NCBI GenBank assembly: GCA_013397115.1
Contig: VWZW01000985.1
Span: 156,222-220,221, forward strand
Origin: Edolisoma coerulescens
Taxonomy: Eukaryota > Chordata > Aves > Passeriformes > Campephagidae
DNA: 64,000 nt
Direction: 5' to 3'
In this document: in pieces, positions 35,695 to 48,267 of the stretch
Layout: every line of letters starts with the position of its first letter
How positions within the stretch are numbered: the first letter of the stretch is position 1
Notes under the pieces: generated by a model
What the model saw: only the letters and a program-made list of their open reading frames with translations
What the model was told of the DNA's origin: nothing
The model's database searches: none
Translations under genes and position numbers: made by a program

Positions 35695-37545
35695 AACAAG
35701 CTCACTTTTTTTTAGATAACAGATAAAGCTGCAGCCCCTTTTCCATCCTGGATGCTACTGTGTAGGTAAAAATCTGTTTACGTGATTTAAACTCACCAGG
35801 AGTTTGCCACCCATGACAAATCTTCCTGGTATCTCCATAGCAATCTGCTCTAGCTGGAAAGGATGCATCTTTTCCCTAACTGTTCCAAGCCTGTGCTGTT
35901 CCATAAGAGTGCTTTTGGCTTGCATCCCCAACCTAAATGTGTTCTCTATGAAACGCAATTTTTGACTCGGCACGGTCACAGGAGACAAACGCCAGTAAGT
36001 TGAGTTGCAAGATAGGAAAAAAGTCAAGCAGATTGGACCTTTAGAGGCTTCCAGCATTAGGAATGGGAATAGATGATACAAGCCTCTGTTCTGGGTTGTA
36101 TTTTCTGCAGTGTGGTGGATGGCAGCTGCTGACTTAACCTGCTCAGTGCCTGAGGGCGCAGTGTGGCCAGCTGCGGTGTCCCCAGCGCTCTCGGGATGTG
36201 ATGCCGCAGGTGGAGATGCAGCTGAGGCGCCCGGGATGCTGCAGGCAGGAGGGCAGGGCTGCCGGAGCTGCTGTGCTGAGGAACCCAGCCAGCGAGTGCC
36301 ATCAGCGCCCAGCTAAGGACGGGGGAGCGCAGCGGAGGTGGGCGGTGATGGAATGATTGTGTGCTCATCCCGGGCTGGATCTCCCGAGCCAACAGGATGG
36401 GATGGGCATCTGTTAAAAAAGAATAAGGTCAGGTTGGGAAAGGTGCCAGGGAGAACAGTGGTTAGACAAAACCCGTGGGTTTTTGCAGGTTTGGGGGCAC
36501 CTCAAAATTTCCCCGGGCAGAAAGCAGGAACCGCAGCAGCGCCCACAGCCAGGCTCCCTCCCGCCCGTCCTGAGCCCCAGCCGCCTCCACAGCTCAGTGG
36601 CGAACCAGGCAGCACCACGGCTTGCAGAGCCATCTGCTGACAGAGGGATGCAGCACAAGGAGGGATTTTTTTCTTTCTCTCCTGTAGGTTTTTATCAGCT
36701 TTGTCCATGCAGTTGAGGGGTTTTTTGCAATGCAGCCCACGGGCAGTTCAGACGGCGTGGTCTGGCTCCTGCACTCAATTCAGCACGGGAATTGTTTTAC
36801 TCTGCCAGCCTGCTACCTGCTTTTCTCTCTAAGAAGTGTTCCAGTATTGCCCCATCTTTAGCTATGGACCTGTGGTGCAAGACAAAGAAGGAAGAAATGA
36901 AACATTTTTTGAAGCATCCTTGGAGGCCAGGAGACAAACCCTTCCCTCCTCCCAGGAGCTCTGCTTGGAATCACGGCACTGTGAAATAATACCTCATGTG
37001 GATACGGGCCTGGAAGGTGCTCAAGGACACGGCAGCATCTGGAGCAAGAGGGACAGGCTGAACAGAGCTGAGCTGAGGCCACAGGGCTGCAGAGCCTGAG
37101 CTGCCGGGGAGGCAGGGGCACATCTGCTCTAGCAAAGTTTCTTTCCATGCCTTTTCTCAGGGCAGTTTTTATCTGCTGTAAATGTACACAAGCCCCAGCA
37201 CTTTTATTTTGCATCAGATCATACGGATGGCTGCCTTCTCTCCGACAGCAGCAGAAACAAACCTCTTCTGCCTGGCCTGGGTCTGCAAAACAGACTGTGT
37301 GTTTATTCCACGACAATACCCACTTCTTTATTTGTGTGCAAACAGCAGGCTGCAGAACGAGCATGATTCCCCTTTGCAAAGTGCTCTGTGCCTTTGGGGT
37401 AGAAATGCACCTTTTCTTTATAGCTATAAACAGATGCTGTGATTCTTGGGTTTGCAGAGTGGATGCTTCACAGAAAGCAGAGCTTGCAGCAGGCTAGAAA
37501 GAGCTGCTTCTGTGGCAAAATGTGGACATGAGGATGGAGTTTGAG
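35695..37545. other. Intergenic sequence, with CpG-rich patch; no gene seen
   Basis: Unique sequence. It is notable for the local CpG-rich segment at about 36120-36640, listed separately. No exon with credible splice sites was recognised. Confidence 0.55.
36120..36640. promoter_or_regulatory. Orphan CpG-rich patch
   Basis: A local cluster of CpG dinucleotides inside otherwise CpG-poor sequence, for example GAGGCGCCCGGGATG, GGACGGGGGAGCGCAGCGG and AACCGCAGCAGCGCCCAC. There is no recognised coding exon and no CR1. It may be an unannotated promoter (for instance of a long noncoding RNA), a distal enhancer, or simply a GC-rich block. Confidence 0.4.
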
Positions 37546-37668
37546 AGAGTCACAGAACAGTTTGGGTCAGAAGGAATCTTTAAAAATCACTTTATTCCAA
37601 CCCTCCTGCCAGTGAAATTTTCCACTAGATCAGGTTGCTCAAAGTCCCATTTAACCTGACCTTAGGGT
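37546..37668 (-). mobile_element. CR1 LINE, short 3'-end fragment
   Basis: Antisense CR1: GAGTCACAGAACAGTTTGGG, GGAATCTTTAAAAATCACTT, TATTCCAACCCTCCTGCCA and CCACTAGATCAGGTTGCTCA. It is older and more diverged than the copies at 26.5 and 28.1 kb. Confidence 0.9.
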
Positions 37669-37669
37669 G

Positions 37670-38940
37670 ACTGTCTGCCTGTCTCTCATGTCTGCTGTAG
37701 TTGGTGTTTATCTTGTCCCAGATGAGCACCTGTGGGTGGCTCATCTCCTCTCTGCTCCCACCCTGGCTCACACTGTTGGTTCCAGCTGCTTGTGATACCA
37801 ATCCACTGCATCTATCTGCATCCAAGAGCCTCTTTCCCAGCAGGAGCTGAGCTTGCTTTTGCAGTTTGGAGGACCCCTGGCGATTCAGTTTATGACACTT
37901 TGGCAGAGGTGAAATGAAATAAGAAATAAAGATGAAAAAATAGTAACCAGGCTCAAAAAGTCATGTTAGCCATTCCCCTAGGAAAAACAGGAGGGGAAGA
38001 AGAAAGCTTTAAAAAGGAAAGTGAGAGAGCTGGGTCTTTGTTCTATTTTTGGCTTGCCCAGAATTGTGCAGGGTGGAAGAGTGCTGCTTGCTTATTAGAA
38101 TATGCAGAAAAGGTGAAACTGGATCATGACACTCCCGACACAAAAGCTCTCCCCATGGCACAGAGCATGTGTCTGGCCTCTTCTCCCTGAGCCTGGCTTT
38201 CATGCTGGCATATCTGCACTTGGGGTGGACAGGGGCTGACATGTATTGAACAAATATTTCTGTTCTGCATCTGCACAGAATACTGATAGGAATGGGCAGG
38301 TGCTATATATTGCATAACTAATAAATATGTTCATTGTCTCAAAAAAAACCAATCATGTGTGAAATAGCACATTACAAACTCCAAAAAAGAAGCCTTAACT
38401 TTGCCCATCACATTGAAATGCACCTTCATTGTATGTGTCATCATTGCATTTCAAGACCAAAGTGAGAAAAATGCCTTTTATGTATTTGTTACTTATAAGT
38501 TTCTACTTGTTTGATTTTAAGGATTTTTTTGTGACCCCATAGCAAGCCTGGGCTGAAACACGATATTTCTGGAGCATTTTCATTAAGGCAGCTGTCACTG
38601 GAGTGCTTCATTTGCCTGACTGATGTGACACATCTCTCTTTTGCACCGCATTCCCTCTAAGGCTTTATTGTCTTACTTGGTGTTACGTTAAAGAACATCT
38701 GCGAGTCGGAGACCTTCTTCAGCGCCATCTAACAACAGGCCCAGTGTGACAGGGCTGTTCTCAGCCTGCTGCCAGTGAGAGGCACCCAAAGGGACATGAT
38801 GCTGCAGGTGGACAGGTGCCCTTCTTTGCTGGGTGATGAGAACAGCCCTTCATTCCCTTCTGGGAGGGTCTGTATGGCTTAGGAGAAGATGGAGCTGATA
38901 ACAAATTAGGATCAGAAAAGTATTGGATCAAATCAGACAG
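37670..38940. other. Intergenic sequence, no gene seen
   Basis: AT-rich unique sequence. Nothing was recognised apart from an A-run at 38341-38348. Confidence 0.6.
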
Positions 38941-38942
38941 CA

Positions 38943-39105
38943 GATCATAGAATCATTTAGTTTGGAAAGGACCCTTGAGATCTAGTCCAACCATTGACCT
39001 AACACACCAGGCCCACCACTGAATCATGTCCCTGAGTGCCATGTTCTACACATCCTTTAAATACTTCCAGGAATGGTGGCTCCACCACCTCCCTGCTCTG
39101 AGCTG
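38943..39105 (-). mobile_element. CR1 LINE, 3'-end fragment
   Basis: Antisense CR1: GATCATAGAATCATTTAGTT, TGGAAAGGACCCTTGAGATC, AGTCCAACCATTGACCTAAC, TTTAAATACTTCCAGGAATG and GTGGCTCCACCACCTCCCTG. It belongs to the subfamily type with AGTCCAACC rather than TTCCAACCCC. Confidence 0.92.
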
Positions 39106-39788
39106 GGCCGGTCATCTTAATCTACTTTGCACCAGGTTGGTCTGAATTGTGAATACAGACTTGTTTTCAGTTTTCATTAGACCCCTTTCCCAGAACTGCT
39201 GCATATCAAAGACATCAGACAAACACTTGGCAGTGCCACCTGCTTCCCTCCAGCCCTGCTGAGACCTCCCTGCACTCCCAGGAAAACATCTCAGGAAAAC
39301 ATCTCTGAAAAACTGCCAGAGAGCATTGCAGACTGGGTCACCATAGGCTGCTGTGACATTTGCAGCCTCCTGTCTCTCCTTTGTCCCTCTGGCAGAATGC
39401 AGTGGAGAGCACCAAGATCACAAGAAGACAGCATTGGTCGGTGTGGGAAGTACACGACATCTCTTCAAACAACCTCCCACATATTTGTTTGCAGCCAGCC
39501 CTGCTCAGCTTCCATCTTAGATCCATCTGGACAGGAAATGCTCAGTTTTCCTGGTGAATTTCACTCAGTTTGCCTTGATCAGGCCTCAGCATCAAGACAA
39601 CCATCGACAATATCAGATTCCTTTAGGCCCTGACCCGCTGCCCCACACAAATCAGCCTACACAGAGCTGTGCATGTGGACCTTAACCAAACTGGACAGCT
39701 CTGCACGATGGGATAACTCAGGTTTGCAGTGCCAGCCTTGAGGCAGGTGTGTTTTAATAATATGTAGTGCCACACACGGGTTAATAAG
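39106..39788. other. Intergenic sequence, no gene seen
   Basis: Unique sequence with a 14-base tandem duplication (CAGGAAAACATCT repeated) at about 39279-39306. No exon recognised. Confidence 0.6.
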
Positions 39789-39789
39789 T

Positions 39790-39860
39790 GTAGAATCACA
39801 CAATTGGTTAGGTTGGAGAAGATGTTTGAGATCATTGAACCCAACCTTTAACCCTGGGGT
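39790..39860 (-). mobile_element. CR1 LINE, very short 3' end
   Basis: Antisense CR1 3' terminus only: TAGAATCACACAATTGGTTA, GGTTGGAGAAGATGTTTGAG and ATCATTGAACCCAACC. It is about 70 bases long. Confidence 0.85.
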
Positions 39861-39864
39861 TGAG

Positions 39865-42800
39865 GGATGAACCTGCTGCCTGTGGCTTCTGCAGGAGCAC
39901 CATGGGGTGGTGAAGATGGTCTCTCCTTATCTCTGAGGATATCTTGCATGGCCAGAGTGTTTGTGGGCAGGCCACAATGCTCACCCAGCCAAAAGGGCTC
40001 AGCACCTGGCAGTGTGCAGAGCTCAAGCAGAAATCAGCTGTGGGGATGCTCTCCTGCTTGGTTCATTGCATTGACAGGCTGAGGGAGGATGAAAAAGGTG
40101 AAGGTTTCTTGTGACTACCTCTCCTCCCTGCTCAAGAGCTACAGTGAACTTGGTGTAATAAATACCACTCCTTTGACCTTTCAAATCATTGTGTTTCAGG
40201 CACACCTAAAATCCTTTTTGAAGGAGTGCCATGACCAAGACACCAAGGGAAGATATGGAGGGTGTTTTGCCAAATGCTCCCTTTCTAAGAGGAGTTCTTG
40301 TGAGATCTTAAGTCTGACCTTGTTTTGGATGTGTTTTTTGAAGTAATGTGACATCATTGTAGACAATGAGCAGACTGAGCTTTGGGGACCAACCCTCCTG
40401 CTGGGCCTGATGGATGTGGAAAAATGGCCAACTGCCCTCTTAAGTGGGGTTGTGATCATATGGAAAGAAATTTTGGCACAAGGCTAACCCTGTGCCTCTA
40501 GTTTTGCTTGGAGAGCTTTCCCAATATTTACACATAGGAAAGGATGCACAGAGAGAAACATGTCCCTCTAGAGAGCAATGCTGGAAGGCAAATTATTCAT
40601 GCATTTCCTTAACACAGGTTCTTTCCTACATTACAGAAACTTTAATATTCCTACAAGAAGTTTCTCATTAAAAACATTAGGTTCTGTAAAAACTCTGTGG
40701 TTAATTAAGGGTTGTGCATGCCAGCATTAATTATACTTTGTTAGATTATAGTTTTAAAAGGTTTAATTTGAAAAATTATGTAATTAGTGCAATTTAATCT
40801 TTGGCATGACTTTATTAAATCATTATGAATAGGAAAAGTATTTTAAAAGTAAAAAAGAATAATGATTTTAATGCTCTTTTGAGGTTCATTGGCTTCCAAT
40901 TTTACTTGACTCTGTTATACTAGAACATATATGTTAGAAAGAAGATTTCAAAATTCCATAAACTTGTAAAAGTGAATTTCTGTGTATGATGCAAACTTTA
41001 CCATCAGCTGTCAATGTAGCCCAAGTCCTTCTGCACCACTGGCATATGTAGGTGGTATGAATAATAAGTGCTTATTTTTTTTATCATCTAATCACTAAAC
41101 CAAGAATTTTACCAGGGTATTATTCTATATGACAGGACTATCCAATATATGGCTAAAGAACAACCCATGCAGACTTTTTGCAAGATATGACACAGATATT
41201 TGGTAAAAAATTTCAAATGAAGAATAAGTCCTGTGAAATTTCACTTTGGTCTCTGAGGAAAAGCTAGGACAAGGTTTTATAATTTTTAAAAAACTTATTT
41301 TCTTGAAATAATTTTTGCCCCTTTTACATTATACAATAAACTCATGATTTCAAGCATGCTGCTGAAATGAACCCAAAATACACACCTGCCAACAGCTACT
41401 GCTGAAACACGGGGCTGAAGTGCTGCTTTAATCTGAGCACTGACTAGTTTTATTTCCTGCGGTCACACAGAGTCAATTAATCTTTTATTAGTTCTGCTTT
41501 CTTCAGCACATTATGCATTAGTTGTATAATTCCCCATGAACTTTTGTCCAATACAGAGAGTGGCTTTCCACGAATATAGGTCTAGCATGGCTCTCCACAT
41601 CTCCAAACTGCACCTTTCTGCATCTGCCTAAATTAGATCAGCTTTATTCTTCCCCTCTAGCAATTTTCCCATACAGGCTATTTCCTTTGCTGACAATTCA
41701 GTTTATTCTGAAAGAATCACATCCATTCAGGGACCCTCCTTGAATTAATACAGAACATGCAAAACTCTAGTGTATTTCAGAGTCAGCTTGTATGAAGACA
41801 AAGCCCGAGATGTGCTGAAAAGACTGCCCTGTGCTTCATGAATATGTTATGCAGACATGGGGTGTGCAGAGGAAGAGAGCACAGACACCTTGTATAATAT
41901 AGAACATACCTGCTTTACAGAAATGGGGATGGAACAGTTCAGAATTCAAAGACTGCTCAGATCAGAGCTCTTGCCAAGGGACTTGGTGTTAGTCAGCTGA
42001 AGCTTAGCAATCCTGTAAACTCCGAGTGTTGCACACCCTGGATGAGCATCATGTAGGGATATGGCCTCTGCCAGAAAGGAGGGGCAGTCCCAGAGACACG
42101 GCTTGGTGATCCTGATCCACACAGAGTGGCTGCAGCTGGAAAACAAAGCTCAGCGACTCTCATGAGACACCTCGGAGCATGGGTGAAGAAGAACCTGGAG
42201 AATGGAGTTTGGGCATGGGGAGCCCAAGGTTCTCCTGCTCCTTCTGCATCACTTCCCTGGCTCAGGAGGTCCTCAATGTCAGCAGGAGGAAACACCCATT
42301 CTTCTCTGGGGTGAACTCGAGGAGGGGCTGTGGTGGGAATGGATCAAGCTATGCCTGTGATTAACAGAACTCCAGGCTTGGAAAAAGCTAAAATTTTTAT
42401 GTTCTGGGTCATGTTTGATTCTGAAAAGCACAGGGATTTATTTCTGCTAGATGATGGAAAACTGGCAGTTAAAGGGTTAGCAGGGACACCTCTAGGATGT
42501 TTCATGACAGAGCTGCCAAGCAGGTGGGAAATGACCCGGGGTTAGCAGTGAATCCTGCAAGCAGAGATGAGGGATCGCTTTTCTTGGCTCAGCCCACGCA
42601 GAGGTGCTACAAACCCAGGAACAGAGCAGTTCACCCCCGAGCAGAGACAGACCATATGCAGAGACCCAGCACCACAAGTTATTAGTTATTTTTTAACTTA
42701 TTTATAATTATTTATTTAGGGGGTTTTTTTGTTGGTTTTAGTGGGGTTTTCTTGTTTGGGGTTTTTTTTTGTGAAACATTAGAATACTTACTTTTCCCAT

Positions 42801-44380
42801 ATTTATTTTGTAATGATGCTTCCAAAAAGGAAAGGAAGTATCAGCTGGTGTTCTTTAGCTCAAACAATATATTTCTTGTAAAGCTCCACAAGCAATTCAT
42901 ATCTGATTAAAGTTGGGCAAAACACTTTTTTCTCCTAACTTCAAACCTGCCTTTCTATTATTCTTCTCATGAAGGAAAATGTTTGTTGTGAACAATAAAA
43001 GGAAAGTCCCACTTTCCTGTGAATAGCTGTAACATCAAACCTCAGCCTTTCATATAATGGGTTCCTATTCTCTCCCTGGACTAAAGGGCAGCCCAAGTGA
43101 AACATTCCCAGGAAGACATGCAGAAAAAAATCCCCTAGAAACAATTAAAAAATTTTCCAAGTAACCAAACACTCAGACTCTGTCTTCTGACAAATCTCTC
43201 TGCTTTGATTTTTACCTGATTGTCTGCCGAGAAATGCACAGATTATCCCAGAGCAAGACACAGGATCTTTTCCCCTACACCACAGCTTTCACAGGGAAAG
43301 TAGAGACCCAGCAGATGGAAAAAATACCATTTGTAAAAAGCAAGAGGACAAAGATGTGCAATATAGATGAGAAAATGTGAAAGAGATGGATGACTCACTG
43401 ACTAAATGGGAAGATGCAGCCATTTTTACCATCATAATTAAATCATGGTCTGAATGGGGGCACTGATGGCGACTCCCTCTGTCCTCTTCAACTCACTGTA
43501 TCATTTTGTCTTTTCCTGCCAGGCAGGAAGAAAGAACTTTACCTGCATTGCTGAACTGTGAGAGATCAGTTAATGATTGAAGAGGATTTTAAAGATGGGC
43601 AGTGTGCAGCAATAAAACTGGTAAATACCAGGTGGCTCAAGTTTTGCCCTCAGCTCACAAAGGCAGTCAAGCATCTGGCCTTTTTCATTCACTTTGGAAC
43701 AGGCTCACTTTGTGCTTTGAATCATGCTTAGCGAAATGTTGCAAAAAACTACTGTCAAAACTCTCAATTCTGTTTAAATAAAAACATATTAAACAGTAGA
43801 AATAAAAAATAACAGAGAAAAACAGTGTTATCGAAACACTTCAGAACTGTTTCCTGGCTAGTGTGGGAAACGTTCAGAAAATACTCAGAAAATATTTGAG
43901 TTTGGATTTATCCAACCTTTGCTAGAGCAGCTGTTTAATCATACAGTTAGGTTTCAGGTATTCAAACAGAATAAAATGTGCTTTCAGTGGTCAAATTGTT
44001 CCTCTCTTGCATGTCTATTTATAAAAATGAAGAGATATCACTGCAAAAAAGTCTGTGGTATTTTGGTTAAAAGGTATTTTCTTACTGTTATCTGTCAGAG
44101 AAAAGCTAAGCTACTGCCCTGTGTGACAGAAGTCCTGAATCAAATGGGTTTGGGCACGATGAATTCCTATGACTACTACAATCATAGGGACAAAAAGAAA
44201 GAGCAGAATAAGATACAACAGGGAAATGGAATGAAAAATAACATGAGGACATTGTCCAAAGATATGAAAGATGAGTTAGTCCAACATGTGATTGGAAAGG
44301 AGAAATAATAATGGGTGACAGTTTTAAGGCCTTTTTTCCGTCTGTAGTCACTTAAAAAAAGGAAGTTTATTTAAAACACT
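39865..44380. other. AT-rich, repeat-poor intergenic stretch
   Basis: About 4.5 kb with no recognised transposon, exon or RNA gene, the longest such stretch in the right half. It is AT-rich and contains many TAAT/ATTA cores, especially at 40600-40880 and 41420-41560. Conserved regulatory DNA is possible but cannot be shown from one sequence. Confidence 0.5.
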
Positions 44381-44384
44381 TAAG

Positions 44385-44800
44385 TAGCTGCTGTAAGCAG
44401 GATGAGATGTTGGTGGTCCTCCCCAAGAAGGCGATGGGGACGGATGAGGATCCAGGGCACTGGAGAAGAGCAATCAGGGTGACTGTTTTCAGAAAAGAAG
44501 GAAGGGAGGTGCATTGGAGTTGTCACTAATCAATCTGATTGCAGAACAGTGTTTGTAAAATGCAGGAAACATCTAATTAAGAAACCTCAAGGCAGGTTTG
44601 TAGACAACCAGCTTGTTCCACCAGTAAGATGCTGAAATATCCTTGCCAGTCTAGATAGCATTGACAAGGCTGCAGATGGAATACATGTTCTTGGTTTGGG
44701 AAAAACACTTCAGAAAAGATGTAGCCAACTAATGAATTTCTAGAAACTTCCAGACAATTCTAGAAAAGAGAACAGCTGGAAAAGATTTTAACAACACTTA
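44385..44800 (+). mobile_element. Possible ancient CR1 reverse-transcriptase fossil, sense
   Basis: Weak but ordered resemblance to old CR1 ORF2. A piece like 'ggcactggagaa...aatca' precedes AACATCTAATTAAGAAACCT, then GGCAGGTTTGTAGACAACCA, then GATGGAATACATGTTCTTGG followed by a degraded region where old CR1 encodes the AF(D) block. There is no open frame. A chance resemblance cannot be excluded. Confidence 0.4.
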
Positions 44801-44804
44801 ATCA

Positions 44805-47800
44805 CAAAAAGACTCCTGAAAAGAGGAAAATAACTGTTCTTCTTGTACACCGTGAAGGGAGATAGAATAATCAAATTACAGAAATTATACTTGCACTGAT
44901 GTTTTGAAGTCCCAAGTGACTGAACTGTTCCAGCTTGTGTTTGCTGCAGTAAATTCTGTCCTCTGTTGCACTGCAAACCAGTCCTGCTCCACAGTAAGTG
45001 ATTTGTTTACACTAAATGCTCTCCTTTGTGGGAACTTGATCTGGAAAAAATCACTGTTATACCTCAAACAGTGAGTCACTGAGCTTCCTCCGTAGCAGGA
45101 CAAATGAAACAACTTTCACAATCAACTACAAATAATCCCTGCAGATCATGAGTTCTGATTGCTGGAAATCCTTGCAGACAATCATTATAAAATTTCCTTC
45201 CTCTGTACAGAGGCTCTTTCTGAATAATAAAGAGTGCAAGAGAACCAGGGTAACCATATGGTGCTGCTCCTGGTCAAAGAATATCTTCCTATGAGCTTTT
45301 TTCTTTGAACCTGTGCACAAGAGGGTGGAAGATGGCAGAAACAAGACATAGTCTGGAAATCTGAAGATCTTTGTTTCCTTTCCACAGCAGGTTCCTAAGA
45401 CAGATCTGCAAGGCAGACGGTAGCAACAGAAACTTCAGGGGCAGAATTCACAATACCCAAATTCTCTGTGGGCTGAATGGGGAAGTTTCCAGACCAAGGT
45501 TGGGATGGTGACCACCAGCAGGATGCTCACAAGGGTAGGAGCTTCCTGAAGGTCTCTCTTTGCTTTTTGCCAAACGATGGCTTTACAGATGCACATAAAA
45601 ATCCAGCAGGCAATTCCCTAAGGGGCTCCAGCCCCAAATAAACACCCTCCCAGTCAGAAAAAGGGCTGCATGCCATGGATGTTTATGGGCCCATAGGGGC
45701 CTTACCTTAACAGAGGTGGAGGTAGAGTCTTCACTGAGATAATCTTGTTAATTAGAGTACAGTAAGGTGGGGATTCAAAGCATTTCAGGAAAAACTGCAG
45801 CTGTAATATGAAGTCTTCTTCCTGGGCAAGAGATCTGGGCAGTGGGGTTCCTACAAAAGGTAAGCATTGCCCCTGGCTGTGTATGGGGGATCACAGCACT
45901 GGAGTGTACGTTACACAACTGGAGTGAATCAGGCCTGCCCAATTTCTAAATTCTAAGTAGCCCTTGGCCAAAAATTAAGTCCAGAGAGGTTTAATCCAGA
46001 CCAGTGTTCACTGTAAAACGTGAGTAATCCTGGGGTTCACATGTACTGCATTCCCACTGAAAATGCTACAAGCTCCAAAGCAGGCTGTGTGCTTCAGATG
46101 TCTTCAGTGAGGCTCTTCATTTTTTAAACATCACAATTTTAGCTGATCTTGCTGTGGTATGGAGCTCCTGGTAGTTAATTTTAGGTTGTGCTCCTATGAA
46201 CAGAAATGTGCCATTCTGATGCAGCATGTGTGCAGTGCAGATACGGGGCAATTTACTGCCATGGCCTGCTGCCATATCACCATATTATTATCCCTTGAGA
46301 AGGAAACAATGTAGATTTATGTTTTGCTTGAGTTCTTTGTTTTGGTTATTTTTTCCTGCCTGGTTATTTTTAGTGCAAAATTGTTCCAAATTATGTCAAG
46401 GACAGGAGAAGTTGAACGAGAACCATGATCGGAAGCGCTGCTGTCTGTGAGGGATGTTTCTGTGGACAACAAAAGCCAGTGATATGTCCTATTGCATAAC
46501 CCTAAAGAAATCTCTAGAAAGCAAAGTGCTGCCTCTGTTATCTCCAGACAGTCCCCAGTCCAACCCATCCTGGTGTGAAGAAGCTGGCTGTCAATTTTAG
46601 CAATTTTAGGATCAGAGGCTCTGATGTGAAACAGCCACTTTCAAGGAAAAACATGTCTCTGTGTAAGGACATGAGTTAGCTGGCACAGTCCTTCCCCTTC
46701 CACTGCTTTTGAAGAATATACAGTGTTCAAACCCTGAAATCACTTGCAGGTTTATATCCTCTGCTCAAGACATTTTACATCTCCCTGGGCTATTTGCTTT
46801 CGGAGACAAACCCATGGTGTTTCCCAGAAATTAATTAACAAATTCACAACCTCTTTTGCTGGCTTGTGAAACAGCAGCATGGATGAATGCTCCACTGATA
46901 AGGTTTTAATGTTGAGTTGTCAGAGGTACAGGTACCTGACAGCTCTTGAAGATTAATTATGGAGCACAGCTTTCTCTGTTCCTGTCTGCCTGCTCCAAAG
47001 AGACAACTGTGTTTCCTTCCCTTTAATGAAAGTGTGCTGTAATAATAGCTTGCAAATATTTTACCTCTGGAAGCAATTACTAAGTTTGTTTTAAAAGCTG
47101 AGCTAACACTGAAGACATGTTTAGTCTCCAAGTAGACACCCTGTATTTGAGCTATTACATTTCTTGTTACTATTTTTAAACCAGTGTTGTGCAGTTCTGA
47201 ACGCAAGTTGCTTCATCTGCTACAGCAAACACCCTAATTTGTTAATAAATTAGTAAAAGGGGAATTGAGGGAAAGGGTTCAAGAGCAAAACAATGTGTTG
47301 GGAAATCACCTCAGTTCCAAATTCAATTAGAAGTGTGTGATGCTACCAGACGTTGTCGAAGCCCTGATGAGCTGTGTAATGCTCGCAGCCCCTCTGCTCC
47401 CCTCCCTCGCAGTGCCTCTCCATTCCCTGGTGCCTGCAGCTCCTGCTCAAGACATTTTACACTTCCCTGGGCTCCTTGCTTGGGTCCATCGCTTTCTGTC
47501 TCCTGTGGGAAGATGATGGCAGCAGCCAGGGCCAGGGCTGTGACATGTTGGCCTCCACTGGCACTTTCTTAATCCTTTCTATAGCACTGTAAAACTTAAT
47601 CTAAAGCCATCTGTACAGATTAGGGCCAATCTCCCCTCGTCTGCTCTTGTGAGTAGCCTCAGACAGTTTTTCTCCTCAGTTAATAACTGCCACAGGCTCT
47701 TATGTCAGGGATTGCTCATTTAGTGGAGACTACCTCTGGAAGTGGCTGCTGGCAGGAGTCTGAATCACAGACAGCATCGAATTCAAGGGAAGTTGTTCTT

Positions 47801-48140
47801 TTCTGAATATGAGAGAGCTGAGGAAGATGCAAGCTGGACAAGGGCAGTTATTTCCATTTTTTTCTGTGTTATTTTTCCTTCCTTTCATGGGAGAAGCTTG
47901 GTATCAAAATCCTTCTCTAGCAATTAGGAAATGTAGGCATTGTATCACACATCTTGTGTTCATGGCTCTCTGCATGAGAACTAATAACACACCTTTGAGA
48001 AGAAGCAGGCAGCCTTATATCCACAATGGGTGACACTGAATTTTGGGAAGTGGCATCCCATTTCCTCTCGAAAATACTGTGCTGCAGCATCAGCACAGTG
48101 TGGGAGGCACCACAGCCACCTCCTCTGCCACCACCATGAC
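44805..48140. other. Intergenic sequence, no gene seen
   Basis: Unique sequence. It contains two near-identical segments about 680 bases apart (46762-46799 and 47443-47480). The segment at 47330-47640 is slightly richer in GC and CpG, but I see no exon supported by splice signals. Confidence 0.55.
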
Positions 48141-48142
48141 AC

Positions 48143-48264
48143 ACTCAAGGTCAGGTTGAATGGGGCTTTCAGCAACCTGATCTAGTTCAGGATGTCCCTG
48201 CTCATTGCAGGGTGCATGGGCTTCAAAGCTCTCTCACAACCTAAACCACTCTAAGATTCTATGG
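48143..48264 (+). mobile_element. CR1 LINE, 3'-end fragment
   Basis: Sense CR1: CAAGGTCAGGTTGAATGGGG, CTTTCAGCAACCTGATCTAG, GATGTCCCTGCTCATTGCAG, CAACCTAAACCACTCTAAGA and the terminal TTCTATG. Confidence 0.92.
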
Positions 48265-48267
48265 GGC

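Noticed and set aside
43919..44308. 129-codon frame with basic composition
   Set aside because: It looks slightly protein-like (Lys/Asn-rich C-terminus), but this follows from AT-rich DNA. No family or splice context.
47333..47640. Possible CpG-associated exon near 47.4 kb
   Set aside because: The sequence is only modestly GC-rich, the frame has no family resemblance and no paired splice sites were convincing. It is kept only as part of the nearby direct-repeat observation.
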